DNA of 40,068 nt from an uncultured Lachnospiraceae bacterium (GTDB lineage: Bacteria > Bacillota > Clostridia > Lachnospirales > Lachnospiraceae). Every line of letters begins with the position of its first letter. Within the stretch, counting starts at the first letter, position 1. The DNA is taken from NCBI GenBank assembly GCA_910589195.1, contig CAJUTC010000037.1:1-40068 (forward strand), read 5' to 3'. The position numbers and the translations under genes are program-made. Below the pieces are notes generated by a model. That model saw only the letters and a list, made by a program, of their open reading frames with translations, was not told where the DNA came from and did no database searches. Positions 24,926 to 33,005 of the stretch are shown here, piece by piece.

Positions 24926-25954
24926 TTGAGGCGTTTAACGTTTGATAAAACCATGAAAAAAGGAATGCTGGCGGGGGCAACCCTTGGGGTTCTTTCGGCA
25001 GTGATAATAGGAGTGGGAAGTTCCATGGGTGCAGAAACAGGAAATGCGTCGGGACAGGAAACCGAAGCCGGGGGATTTACCTCTGATCAGGCTGTTGGCG
25101 GTATGGGGGGCAATCAGGAAGGAATCTCATTTGGATGGAGGCAAGACTTTGACGGGCATACCCGCTATTATGGGCAGGACGGGATGGTGCTGACCAATAC
25201 CATAACCCCGGATGGGCAATATGTGGACGGAACCGGAGTCTGGATTCCGGCTCAGTATGAGGTATCCCAGTTTACATCCATTCCTTCCGACGCAAAAAGC
25301 TTGATGGTAATTGAAGGCCATGGGATTGCGGCCAGGGCGTCTTTCTATGTAAAGGAGGCGGTTCCTAAAGAAGAGGGGAATGGCCAATTAACCGATTCCA
25401 ATGTATTGTTTTTAGGCCCAGGGGCTCAGGTACAGGCTGAATCAGAGCCGCAGCAGGCCTACCGATGGAAAAAGATTACAGATACTGGCGGATATGTGGG
25501 AAAAAATGGAATCGGAAAGGTTCAGGAAGGGGATGAAAAAACCCCCAGAGGCCTGTATACCTTAGATGAAGCCTTTGGCACTCAACCGGATTTGGGAAAT
25601 TTTAAAGTACCGTATCTGCAGGTGGATGACGGGTATTATTGGGTTGGTGACAGCAGTTCCCCATACTATAATACCATGGTTGATATCCGTCAGACAGGCC
25701 AGGTTTTTAATACTGCCACATCGGAGCATCTTAGCACGTACGGGGGAAACGCTTACCATTACTGCATGGCAGTGGGATATAATAAGGAACAAACACCTTA
25801 TAAAGGTTCTGCTATCTTCCTTCACTGCATCGGCGGCCCAGGAACCGGCGGATGTATTGCGATTCCGGAAGAGGCTATGGTGGCAGTTTTGCAGAATATG
25901 GAACAGCCGGGATATATTTTGATTGATGATGGGGAGAACCTGAAAAATTATTAG
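24926..25954 (+). CDS. L,D-transpeptidase (YkuD family), membrane-anchored
   Basis: The 342-aa protein has an N-terminal membrane anchor or signal (about residues 10-33), a WG/choline-binding-like stretch (YYGQDGMVLTNTITPDG, about 72-95), and a C-terminal YkuD domain. The catalytic motif reads HCIGGPGTGGC with His300 and Cys310. YkuD enzymes make 3-3 crosslinks or anchor proteins in peptidoglycan. The start is a TTG at 24926 with GAAGG about ten bases upstream; the ATG at 24953 has no ribosome-binding site but would also keep the hydrophobic segment. It stands alone between repeat copies, and no clear terminator follows it. Confidence 0.85.
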   Translation: MRRLTFDKTMKKGMLAGATLGVLSAVIIGVGSSMGAETGNASGQETEAGGFTSDQAVGGMGGNQEGISFGWRQDFDGHTRYYGQDGMVLTNTITPDGQYVDGTGVWIPAQYEVSQFTSIPSDAKSLMVIEGHGIAARASFYVKEAVPKEEGNGQLTDSNVLFLGPGAQVQAESEPQQAYRWKKITDTGGYVGKNGIGKVQEGDEKTPRGLYTLDEAFGTQPDLGNFKVPYLQVDDGYYWVGDSSSPYYNTMVDIRQTGQVFNTATSEHLSTYGGNAYHYCMAVGYNKEQTPYKGSAIFLHCIGGPGTGGCIAIPEEAMVAVLQNMEQPGYILIDDGENLKNY

Positions 25955-26045
25955 TATGTCCCTGGAACAGTTGGCTATAAGCGGATAAGATAGACAGCCA
26001 GATTTGCCTGTATTCTGCACATTCCCCTGAGGGCTAAACCACTTT

Positions 26046-26083
26046 CATTAATGTTGGCGCCTTAGCAGGGCATGGGGGTTTCC
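26046..26083 (-). repeat. Repeat module C, reverse copy
   Basis: On the plus strand CATTAATGTTGGCGCC and GGGCATGGGGGTTTCC match the reverse complement of the module C copy at 29966-30003 at roughly 30 of 38 positions. It lies in the 684-base gap 25955-26638, which has no supported gene. Confidence 0.6.
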
Positions 26084-26116
26084 TGGAATGGCAGCGATAC
26101 GGAAATGCAGTAATTT

Positions 26117-26204
26117 ATGCAGGTGATATAAAAATGCGGGAAATGATACAGATGATATAAAAAGCAGGAAATGATGCAGGCAATATAGAATAAAAAGCAG
26201 AAAA
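26117..26204 (+). repeat. Three imperfect ~28-base tandem repeats
   Basis: Units at 26117-26144 and 26145-26172 (28 bases each) and a longer third unit at 26173-26204 share GATRCAGRTGATATAAAAA and GCRGGAAAT features. They lie in non-coding DNA; no open frame uses them convincingly. Confidence 0.65.
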
Positions 26205-26380
26205 CCTTGGGAATAGCAGGGGTAATAAAAGGGCTGCCGCATTAAGGTGAATTTATACAGGATAAGTGGATTTCTTCTTATTTGGAGAATATGAAGTCTT
26301 GTATCGTTCATTCTTAATGTACAGCCCTTTTCTGGATTTTACCAAATAAAGGAATTTGAACGGTTAAAGAAAGAAGAGCA

Positions 26381-26490
26381 GGCTTTCCTTTAAAAATCCA
26401 TGAGATGCGCAGAAAACGGGAATGGAAGATGCCGCTTTGCGGCCCCGTTTTCGCGCAGTTCAGCGCAAAGGCGCTGAACTTTCAAAGTAA
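26381..26490 (+). repeat. Repeat module A, copy 1
   Basis: This ~110-base element begins TTTCCTTTAAAAATCC. GATGCGCAGAAAACGGG can pair with CCCGTTTTCGCGCA around an inner GCCGC/GCGGC hairpin. A second hairpin, GTTCAGCGC-AAAG-GCGCTGAAC, follows, then TTTCAAAGTAA. It is joined directly to a module B copy. Confidence 0.85.
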
Positions 26491-26597
26491 CCTTCATGCG
26501 CCCGGATACGAACGCACCACAGCCCATAAAAGTCTGGCGGGCGCATTTGGTATCCCTGAACTTAGACCGCCTATTCGGCGGTGGACTTTTAAAGCAA
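26491..26597 (+). repeat. Repeat module B, copy 1
   Basis: This ~107-base element has CTTCATGCGCCCG and GGCGGGCGCATTTGG as facing arms, followed by the ACCGCC-TATTC-GGCGGT hairpin and a CTTTTAAAGCAA end. It lies 41 bases before ogt. Confidence 0.85.
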
Positions 26598-26638
26598 CAT
26601 GCCATAACAATGTGAGAAAGGAATAGCAAGAAAAATTA

Positions 26639-27241
26639 ATGTATTATACAATGAAGTATGATTCCCCTATCGGAACGCTTACTTTGGCCGGGAATGAAGG
26701 CGGTCTGGCAGGCTTATGGATAGAAGGGCAGAAGTATTATGGAGGTTCCATATTAAATGAATTGGCAGATGGGAAGACCCAGGAGGACCAAGGGACTGCT
26801 TCAGGGGAGGCAGGTTTGATATTGGAAAAAGCCAAAGATTGGCTGGAACAGTATTTTAACAACCAGCGCCCCATGCCGGATATTCTTCCTCTTAAACCCG
26901 CTGGAAGCGAATTCCAGAAAAAAGTATGGAAAATCTTATGTGAAATCCCATATGGACAAGTGGTTACTTATGGGGAGATTGCAAAAAAAATGGCGGCAAA
27001 TATGAACCGGGAACATATGTCGGCACAAGCGGTAGGAGGCGCCATAGGCCATAACCCGATTTCGATTATCATCCCCTGCCATAGGGTAGTGGGAAGCAAA
27101 GGCAGCCTGAGAGGATATGCCGGCGGCATTGAAAAAAAGCGGATGCTGTTAGAGTGGGAAGGCGTGGATGTTTCTGCTCTTGTAAACATTCATGAGCCCG
27201 GCTGCGGACGCACCACCAATCATGAAAGGGGTTTCCTTTAA
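26639..27241 (+). CDS. ogt: Methylated-DNA--protein-cysteine S-methyltransferase
   Basis: The enzyme transfers alkyl groups from O6-alkylguanine to its own Cys. The 200-aa protein has an N-terminal domain (MYYTMKYDSPIGTLTLAG) and the DNA-binding/catalytic domain (FQKKVWKILCEIPYGQVVTYGEIA, then IPCHRVVG with the acceptor Cys147, then GYAGGIEKKRMLLEWEG). Family members usually end shortly after that last segment. Here about 17 further residues (184-200) are encoded by an invading repeat (modules B/A, from about 27186). The reading frame simply runs into the repeat until a chance stop, and the catalytic core is intact. The AAGGA upstream is about 16 bases from the ATG, longer than ideal. Confidence 0.93.
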   Translation: MYYTMKYDSPIGTLTLAGNEGGLAGLWIEGQKYYGGSILNELADGKTQEDQGTASGEAGLILEKAKDWLEQYFNNQRPMPDILPLKPAGSEFQKKVWKILCEIPYGQVVTYGEIAKKMAANMNREHMSAQAVGGAIGHNPISIIIPCHRVVGSKGSLRGYAGGIEKKRMLLEWEGVDVSALVNIHEPGCGRTTNHERGFL

Positions 27242-27339
27242 AAATTCAGGAGATGCGCAGAAAACGGGAATGAAAGATACCGCTTTGCAGCTCCGTTTTC
27301 GCGCAGTTCAGCGCAAGAGCGCTGAACTTTCATAGCAAC
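27186..27339 (+). repeat. Repeat copy 2: truncated module B joined to module A
   Basis: The first ~40 bases match the 5' part of module B (GCGGACGCACCACCAATCAT is nearly identical to the copy at 29.9 kb). They run directly into module A (TTTCCTTTAAAAATTC..., with the GTTCAGCGC/GCGCTGAAC hairpin). Relative to the composite copy at 29861-30119, the middle is missing, as if deleted between the repeated ATGAAAG words. The start lies inside the ogt reading frame. Confidence 0.8.
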
Positions 27340-27390
27340 ATAACGTAACATAACATGAAATTTGAAATTCCCAAAATTGATAGAAAACAA

Positions 27391-27498
27391 ACCTTCATGC
27401 GCCCGAATGCGGATGCACCACCATCCATGAAAGTCCGGCAGGCGCATTTGGCATCCCTGAATTTATGCCGCCTATTCGGCGGCAGATGTTCAAAGTAA
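27391..27498 (+). repeat. Repeat module B, copy 2
   Basis: It begins ACCTTCATGCGCCCG, has the facing GGCGCAT arm and the GCCGCC-TATTC-GGCGGC hairpin, and ends CAAAGTAA. It lies in the 473-base gap 27242-27714, which has no supported gene. Confidence 0.85.
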
Positions 27499-27516
27499 AA
27501 TAATTAAGATTCACAT

Positions 27517-27572
27517 GATTACAAATGTCACTGATAAGGTGACGGCTGACATCTGTGATCCCCTTTCGTCTT
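27517..27572 (+). terminator. Hairpin with T-rich tail, possible terminator of ogt
   Basis: GATTACAAATGTC (27517-27529) pairs with GACATCTGTGATC (27548-27560) at 12 of 13 positions, and inner GTCAC/GTGAC can extend it. A CTTTCGTCTTTT tail follows. The T-run is imperfect. Confidence 0.4.
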
Positions 27573-27714
27573 TTACTATAATAAAGGTGATGTTGGTGCC
27601 AAAAGGCCTTTTACCACCTTGATACTCAGAAAGCGATTAAAGTGGCAGGACTTACAGTAGTGACGGATGTTTTATCGTATGACGGCAAAATAGCATGTAA
27701 GAAAGGGGAAACGT

Positions 27715-29862
27715 ATGGATCTTTTGATTATTTTAACGGTTTGGCTGGTGGCTCCCTTTGTGGAGCTAGGTATTATTATCATGCTTTGGATCTCCAATTC
27801 CCGATACAAAGAGAAGCTGGAGGAATACCAGGGAAAAAAGCAGGGGAAAGTGGTTGGAAACTCAGCCGAAAAGGGGGAAATTTCTAGCGAATACGGAACC
27901 TGGCCTGTGAAAGTGGCGTTTCAGAATCCGGCAGGGAATTTGCGGAAGGAACAGGGAAGTGAGTGGACGCAAAGTCCGGCGGCTGATGAGAGGAACCATG
28001 TGAACCAAACCACAGATGGGGATATGGGAAAAGAAGCCGGGCCATGCGCAGATACAAACAGGAAGGCTGGTATGGAACATGGTGCCAGGCCATGTGCAGA
28101 TACAAACAGGCAGAGTGGCACCGGAAATGATGCCAGGCCATATTTTGATACTAGCAAACAAGCTGGTATGGGAAAAGCCGATTTACTGCCGCAAAGAGGG
28201 AAGCGGACAGCAAAGCTGGTTTCGGATATCCAGGGCAACCTTGGAACCATTTCTTTGATTATTGGCGTGGTGCTGGTGGTTTTGTCTGGCACCATATTCG
28301 CAACCACAAGATGGCAGGTGCTTTCAGATTCTAGTAAAGTTCTTTTTGTGCTGGCAGCTTCCATTTTATTTTTTATAGCCAGCTATATGGCGGAAACGGT
28401 ATTGGATATTCATAAAACTGGAAATGCGTTTTACATTTTGGGAAGCGTATTTTTATTTTTAACGGTAACGGCAGCCGCATATTTTCAGCTTTTCGGGCCG
28501 GACTTTACCTTGGATGAGGGAAGCCGCTGGAAGGTTCTCTGGATTGGAAGCCTAGTAATGGAAGGGGCGTTGCTTACCGGTTTAAAACGGTTCCATGACC
28601 GGATTTATACCCAGGCCAGCCTTTGGGGTCTGATGGTTAGCATTTGCTTTATGGCAAAGGCCTTTGGAGCAGGATGGAATGGACTGATAGGAAGTATGGC
28701 TTGGATGGGAGTGGCCTTAACCATCGGCTGTCTATTGTTCGACTCAGTTCAAGCACCAGGAAACAGTACGAAATTGGTTGTGCTTATCAAAGAGGAGCTT
28801 CTCCAGTTTATTCCGGCGCATTTCCTTATGGTTTGCTGCAGTCTGTTCCTTTCTGGACTGGAAACCATTGGAGCCTTTCTTGCCATAAGGCAAAACGCTT
28901 ATTTATTTTTTCCGGAAGATGAAATAAGAAAATTTATGTTATGTATAGGTGTAGCGGCAGCGTTGATTATCCTGGTGCTGTTTGCCTCAGGAACACCATT
29001 TTATAAAGGGTGCCGGAAACAAATGGTTTCTGCCAAACAGGCGGGGATCTATTCCATGGCAGGGATTTACTCCCTGGCAGGGGCTGCCAATCATCCTGCT
29101 GTATTTCGCTTTGCAATAGTAAGCTTATGGTTTGTAGTAATTCAGATGTTCTTGCTGCTGAGGAAACGAAGAAATGGCAAAACGGAGGAGGAACATGAGC
29201 TGTCAGCTATGTGGGAGCTTTGTGGGTTTGGAACATTAATTGTAGGTTTTCTCTGCGCGGAAGGGAGCCGGGAATGGATATTTGGATATCTTCTTATGTT
29301 TGCGTGTTACTTTTTGCGGTTTGCTAATATTAAGAAGTTTTGCCCGGGAGCCGGAACCTTGTCCGCTGGCCTGTTGGCAGCGGCCATGTGGGAACAGCCA
29401 TTTTTGATTTGGCCAAAGGAATTTGCCCTGGAAATTGGTTTGGTTCCGGCAGTCATGCTGATTTATGTGCTGGGGCTTCTGTGGGGGCGGAAAGGGCGCC
29501 AGGATATCCATTTAGCAGAAAGCAATGTTCAAGCACATGCTAAGACGGTGAGGAATCTGCAGGATATTGGCTATGTAAGCTGCCTGGTAGTATTAAGCAT
29601 CGATGCGTTTCGCACAGGATTGTTAGCCGATGCCCTGATGTTAGAGCTGGTTTGCCTGATAATTTTTATTGTTTCCCAGCTAAAAGGAGCAATCCGATGG
29701 GTGCGGATTTCCGGAGCTTGTATTCTTCTGGTTGCCTTATTTATGACAAAGGAATTTTGGTTCCGCATATCTTGGTGGGTATATCTTTTGGTGGCCGGAA
29801 TCAGCCTGATTGTATTTGCTGCTGTGAACGAAAAGAGGAAACACAAAAATGATCCAGATTAA
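27715..29862 (+). CDS. Large polytopic membrane protein with 16-residue tandem repeats (DUF2157-like?)
   Basis: The 715-aa protein has one N-terminal membrane segment (about 3-25), a soluble basic/polar region (about 28-170), then many hydrophobic helices to the C-terminus. The soluble part holds three in-frame 16-residue repeats at 109-156, of the type RPCADTNRQSGTGNDA. The helical part, starting near IQGNLGTISLIIGVVLVVLSGTIFATT, resembles the DUF2157-like membrane proteins of Clostridia that follow a cytoplasmic linker; this family guess is weak. No catalytic motif was seen. AAAGGGG lies about six bases before the ATG. Its stop codon touches the start of a module B copy. Function unknown. 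Confidence 0.75.
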   Translation: MDLLIILTVWLVAPFVELGIIIMLWISNSRYKEKLEEYQGKKQGKVVGNSAEKGEISSEYGTWPVKVAFQNPAGNLRKEQGSEWTQSPAADERNHVNQTTDGDMGKEAGPCADTNRKAGMEHGARPCADTNRQSGTGNDARPYFDTSKQAGMGKADLLPQRGKRTAKLVSDIQGNLGTISLIIGVVLVVLSGTIFATTRWQVLSDSSKVLFVLAASILFFIASYMAETVLDIHKTGNAFYILGSVFLFLTVTAAAYFQLFGPDFTLDEGSRWKVLWIGSLVMEGALLTGLKRFHDRIYTQASLWGLMVSICFMAKAFGAGWNGLIGSMAWMGVALTIGCLLFDSVQAPGNSTKLVVLIKEELLQFIPAHFLMVCCSLFLSGLETIGAFLAIRQNAYLFFPEDEIRKFMLCIGVAAALIILVLFASGTPFYKGCRKQMVSAKQAGIYSMAGIYSLAGAANHPAVFRFAIVSLWFVVIQMFLLLRKRRNGKTEEEHELSAMWELCGFGTLIVGFLCAEGSREWIFGYLLMFACYFLRFANIKKFCPGAGTLSAGLLAAAMWEQPFLIWPKEFALEIGLVPAVMLIYVLGLLWGRKGRQDIHLAESNVQAHAKTVRNLQDIGYVSCLVVLSIDAFRTGLLADALMLELVCLIIFIVSQLKGAIRWVRISGACILLVALFMTKEFWFRISWWVYLLVAGISLIVFAAVNEKRKHKNDPD
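28039..28182 (+). repeat. Three in-frame 48-base tandem repeats in the membrane-protein gene
   Basis: Units at 28039-28086, 28087-28134 and 28135-28182 each encode 16 residues. Units 1 and 2 share CAGATACAAACAGG; unit 3 is more diverged. Confidence 0.85.
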
Positions 29863-29969
29863 CCTTCATGCGCCCGGATGCGGACGCTCCACCAATCATG
29901 AAAGTCTGGCGGGCGCATTTGGCATCCCTGAATTTATGCCGCCTATTCGGCGGCGGATTTTCAAAGGAA
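29861..29969 (+). repeat. Repeat module B, copy 3
   Basis: It starts AACCTTCATGCGCCCGG, overlapping the last two bases of the membrane-protein stop codon. It has the facing CGGGCGCAT arm and the GCCGCC-TATTC-GGCGGC hairpin. With the C and A modules that follow, it makes the longest composite element (29861-30119). Confidence 0.85.
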
Positions 29970-30003
29970 CCCCCCATGCCCCGCCGGGGCGCCACCATGA
30001 ATG
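29966..30003 (+). repeat. Repeat module C
   Basis: GGAACCCCCCATGCCCCG and CGGGGCGCC form a GC-rich element (inner CCCCGCCGGGG palindrome) linking modules B and A. A reverse copy is at 26046-26083. Confidence 0.65.
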
Positions 30004-30119
30004 AAAGGGGGGTTTCCTTTAAAAATCCAGGAGATGCGCAGAAAATGGGAATGGAAGATGCCGCTTTGCGGCCCCGTTTTCGCGCAGTTCAGCGCAAAGG
30101 CGCTGAACTTTCAAAGTAA
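30003..30119 (+). repeat. Repeat module A, copy 3
   Basis: It is nearly identical to the copy at 26381-26490, including both hairpins and the TTTCAAAGTAA end. One base in the first stem differs (AATGGG for AACGGG). The remainder of the gap to glgB (30120-30354) holds no supported gene. Confidence 0.85.
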
Positions 30120-30354
30120 TGGATATGATGTAGAGGCCGAACAGTTTTTCGCCCCTTTTCTGATACTGGATTGCTCTGCGCTTTTTGCTCACGCAATCCT
30201 TAAAAATATGAAAAATCCGCCTTGCTCCATCTGCTTCGTGTTTTTGATGGAATTCAAATTCATAAATCCTATGTAAGCAAGTAAATGTCAAGATTTGTCA
30301 TGGCATGAACCGTAATATGTTACCTACTTTTTTCGGATTTCTTCTTCTCAGCGA

Positions 30355-30383
30355 TTGCCATTCTTGCTCATTTGTCGTAAAAT
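30355..30383 (+). promoter_or_regulatory. Candidate promoter of glgB
   Basis: TTGCCA (30355-30360), 17-base spacer, TAAAAT (30378-30383), about 90 bases before the glgB start. Confidence 0.5.
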
Positions 30384-30471
30384 GGAAGCAACGATTATAT
30401 GAGTATGAAAAACCGCGGAAATGAACCATAATGGTAAAGGCAGAAGGAAAGGAAAGATGGAGGGATGAAAC

Positions 30472-32607
30472 ATGACAGCAAATGATTTCTTTCAGGGAAA
30501 TGTATTTGATGCCTATGAGTATTTTGGCGCCCATGTATGCCGGAATGAAAGCGGTGAAGAACTAGGGGTTTGGTTTCGAGTATTTGCCCCTAATGCCAGT
30601 AAAGTAGCATTATTCGGCGAATGCAATAACTGGGGAGAAACCGTTATGAACCGCTGTGAATTTTATGGCGTGTTTGAGTGTTTTTGCCCCGATGCAAGGA
30701 CAGGGCAGATGTATAAGTACTGGATTTGGGGGCAAAACGGGACAATGCAGGAACATGCTGATCCGTATGGATTTGGTATGGAGGTAAGGCCGGCCTTCTG
30801 TTCCATTGTACGTGATGTAAATGAATATTCCTTTGGCGATAAGGAATGGATGGAAAACAGGACAGTATGTGCTGATCGGGCATTGAATATTTATGAAATT
30901 CATGCGGGTTCCTGGAAAAAGCCAGATTGGGAAGAAGTACAGGCACGGCTTGCGGGCAATGGACAGGAAGGATACGGAATCAAAAAAGAGGCGGCAACAG
31001 ATCCATTGTTAGCAATCAGCAGACAGCAGGAACACCTTGGGGAGCGTCAAGAGGAATACATAGGGGGAAAGAAGCAGGATAGGAAAAATGGGCACCAGGA
31101 ATCAGAAGGAGTTCAAGTAACCGGCGGATGCCGGGAGCCGGAAGGGATGCAAGGAAGTGGCGGATGCCGGGAGCCGGAAAGAGTTCAAGGAAATGACGGA
31201 TACCGGGAAGACACAGCACTGGCTCAGGAAATGGCAGACCAGGATCCAGGCGCCGCACAATGGTATTCGTACCAGGAATTGGCAGATCGTCTGATTCCGT
31301 ATCTTTTGGAAAACCATTATACTCATGTGGAATTTATGCCTTTAGCAGAGCATCCGTTTGATGGCTCGTGGGGATATCAGCAAACTGGGTTTTTTGCCCC
31401 CACTTCCCGTTATGGGACAGCTAAAGAACTGCAGTATTTGATTGATCATCTTCACCAGGCAGGAATCGGGGTGATTATGGACTTTGTGCCAGTACATTTT
31501 GCCACGGATGGATATGGGTTAAAGGAATTTGACGGCACCTGCCTGTTTGAATACCCAAATGATGCGGTAGGATTCAGCGAATGGGGCAGCGCCAATTTTA
31601 TTCATTCCAGAAAAGAGGTGTGGTGCTTTATCCAGTCGGCTGCTAATTACTGGCTGGAGAAATACCATGTAGATGGACTGCGCTATGATGCGGTGAGCCG
31701 ATTAATTTACTGGCAGGGCAGCGAACATCGGGGGGTAAATAATACCACATTAGAATTTTTAAAGCATTTAAACCAGGGATTAAAGGAACGCCATCCAACC
31801 GCCATGCTGATTGCGGAGGATTCTACCAGCTATCCTGGTGTAACACGCCCTATATGGGAGAATGGTCTGGGATTTGATTATAAGTGGGATTTAGGATGGA
31901 TGCATGATACGCTGGAGTATTTCCAGACTCCGCCAGAATACCGTACCAGAGATTACCATAAATTAACGTTTTCTATGATGTATTATTATAATGAAAAGTA
32001 TTTGCTGGAATTTTCCCATGATGAGGTGGTTCACGGCAAGGCAACCATCCTTCAGAAAATGTATGGCGACTACGATATCAAGTTTCCGCAAGGGAGGGGA
32101 CTGTATCTGTATATGATGATGCATCCGGGGAAAAAACTGAATTTTATGGGCAGCGAGATTGGACAGCTAAGAGAATGGGATGAGAAGAAAGAGCAGGATT
32201 GGCTGCTCCGGAAATTCCCGCTTCATGACAGCTTTTATCGCTACATCCAGGAATTGAACCGGATCTATAAGGAATATGTTTGCCTTCACAAGGACTATGA
32301 TGGGGAAAACTTTAAATGGCTGGACTGCCATCAGGAAGAACGGTGTATTTATACCATACTCAGGCAGCATTATGGAAATAAGTCATTAGTAGCGATATTT
32401 AACTTTTCAGCCGTAACTCAGGAAGATTATCAAGTGCTTTTGCCTTCCCGGCTTAGTGCCAGGCTGATATTAAACAGTGACTGGGAGCAGTATGGCGGAA
32501 AAACCAGGCCAGGCCAGGAAACATGGAGAGCAGAAAACAACCAGTACGGTGTAGGCTTAACCGTATCCATACCGGCATTTAGCGGAATTGTGTTTGAAAC
32601 GGAATAA
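30472..32607 (+). CDS. glgB: 1,4-alpha-glucan branching enzyme with a ~110-aa repeat-containing insertion
   Basis: GlgB makes alpha-1,6 branches in glycogen. The 711-aa protein has an N-terminal CBM48-type domain (VWFRVFAPNASKVALFGECNNWG), the GH13 barrel with catalytic residues Asp406 (DGLRYDAV), Glu449 (IAEDST) and Asp517 (FSHDEVVHGK), and a C-terminal all-beta domain. GGAGGG lies about eight bases before the ATG. Between HAGSWKKPD (residue 144 onward) and WYSYQELAD (from 264), where homologues have roughly a dozen residues, there is a hydrophilic insertion of about 110 residues. It contains three 12-residue repeats. All core motifs on both sides are intact, so activity is plausible. No other glycogen genes are adjacent. 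Confidence 0.93.
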   Translation: MTANDFFQGNVFDAYEYFGAHVCRNESGEELGVWFRVFAPNASKVALFGECNNWGETVMNRCEFYGVFECFCPDARTGQMYKYWIWGQNGTMQEHADPYGFGMEVRPAFCSIVRDVNEYSFGDKEWMENRTVCADRALNIYEIHAGSWKKPDWEEVQARLAGNGQEGYGIKKEAATDPLLAISRQQEHLGERQEEYIGGKKQDRKNGHQESEGVQVTGGCREPEGMQGSGGCREPERVQGNDGYREDTALAQEMADQDPGAAQWYSYQELADRLIPYLLENHYTHVEFMPLAEHPFDGSWGYQQTGFFAPTSRYGTAKELQYLIDHLHQAGIGVIMDFVPVHFATDGYGLKEFDGTCLFEYPNDAVGFSEWGSANFIHSRKEVWCFIQSAANYWLEKYHVDGLRYDAVSRLIYWQGSEHRGVNNTTLEFLKHLNQGLKERHPTAMLIAEDSTSYPGVTRPIWENGLGFDYKWDLGWMHDTLEYFQTPPEYRTRDYHKLTFSMMYYYNEKYLLEFSHDEVVHGKATILQKMYGDYDIKFPQGRGLYLYMMMHPGKKLNFMGSEIGQLREWDEKKEQDWLLRKFPLHDSFYRYIQELNRIYKEYVCLHKDYDGENFKWLDCHQEERCIYTILRQHYGNKSLVAIFNFSAVTQEDYQVLLPSRLSARLILNSDWEQYGGKTRPGQETWRAENNQYGVGLTVSIPAFSGIVFETE
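31105..31212 (+). repeat. Three in-frame 36-base tandem repeats inside glgB
   Basis: Units at 31105-31140, 31141-31176 and 31177-31212 each encode 12 residues of the type EGMQGSGGCREP. GGCGGATGCCGGGAGCCG is shared exactly by the first two units. Confidence 0.9.
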
Positions 32608-32634
32608 GGGTTACGAAAGCTTCTTTACAAAGTG

Positions 32635-32735
32635 AAACGGGTGTTGCAAAATAACCGATTGATACAAGATAGCGCGCAGATATTGGGATCGTTGTGCGAT
32701 AGTTTGTAGAATTGCGGTAGTTGCGGCACCCGTTT
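32635..32735 (+). ncRNA. Long inverted repeat between glgB and rpiR, possible structured RNA
   Basis: AAACGGGTGTTGCAA (32635-32649) pairs along its full 15 bases (two G-T) with TTGCGGCACCCGTTT (32721-32735), enclosing 71 bases. It lies 27 bases after the glgB stop and lacks a T-run, so it is not an ordinary terminator. Confidence 0.4.
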
Positions 32736-32781
32736 GCGTTAACACATTGTTGCAGCTCACATGTAACCTGTGAACATAACC

Positions 32782-32825
32782 GCATATGCCTATTTTCAAT
32801 TGCTTGTGACGCTGGTGGCATATGC
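32782..32825. repeat. 9-bp inverted repeat
   Basis: GCATATGCC (32782-32790) and GGCATATGC (32817-32825) are exact reverse complements, 26 bases apart. The function is unknown; it is in the same 398-base gene-free gap. Confidence 0.5.
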
Positions 32826-32934
32826 TTTGGCTCTATAACCGCGCTGGCTCATAACAAATCAGCAAAAAGATTCGTTATGGTGTGAACTGTAATAAGGCAT
32901 TCATGCGCGGCAGAAAAGATGTAGGTTTTAATAT

Positions 32935-32963
32935 TGCGGAAACCAGATGCAATGTGCTATACT
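32935..32963 (+). promoter_or_regulatory. Sigma-A promoter of the RpiR-family gene
   Basis: TTGCGG (32935-32940), 17-base spacer, TATACT (32958-32963), about 42 bases before the start codon. Confidence 0.6.
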
Positions 32964-33005
32964 TTAACTATGAAATAAATTTACACAGAAAAGGAGGTAT
33001 AAGAA

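Noticed and set aside
26048..26311. 87-aa minus-strand frame in the repeat-rich gap
   Set aside because: It runs through the tandem repeats and module C, with a low-complexity product and no start signal.
26381..30119. CRISPR array
   Set aside because: The repeats are about 38-110 bases, irregularly spaced, and have genes between them with no cas genes.
32579..32821. 80-aa minus-strand frame after glgB
   Set aside because: It covers the inverted repeat region, and its composition looks like chance translation.
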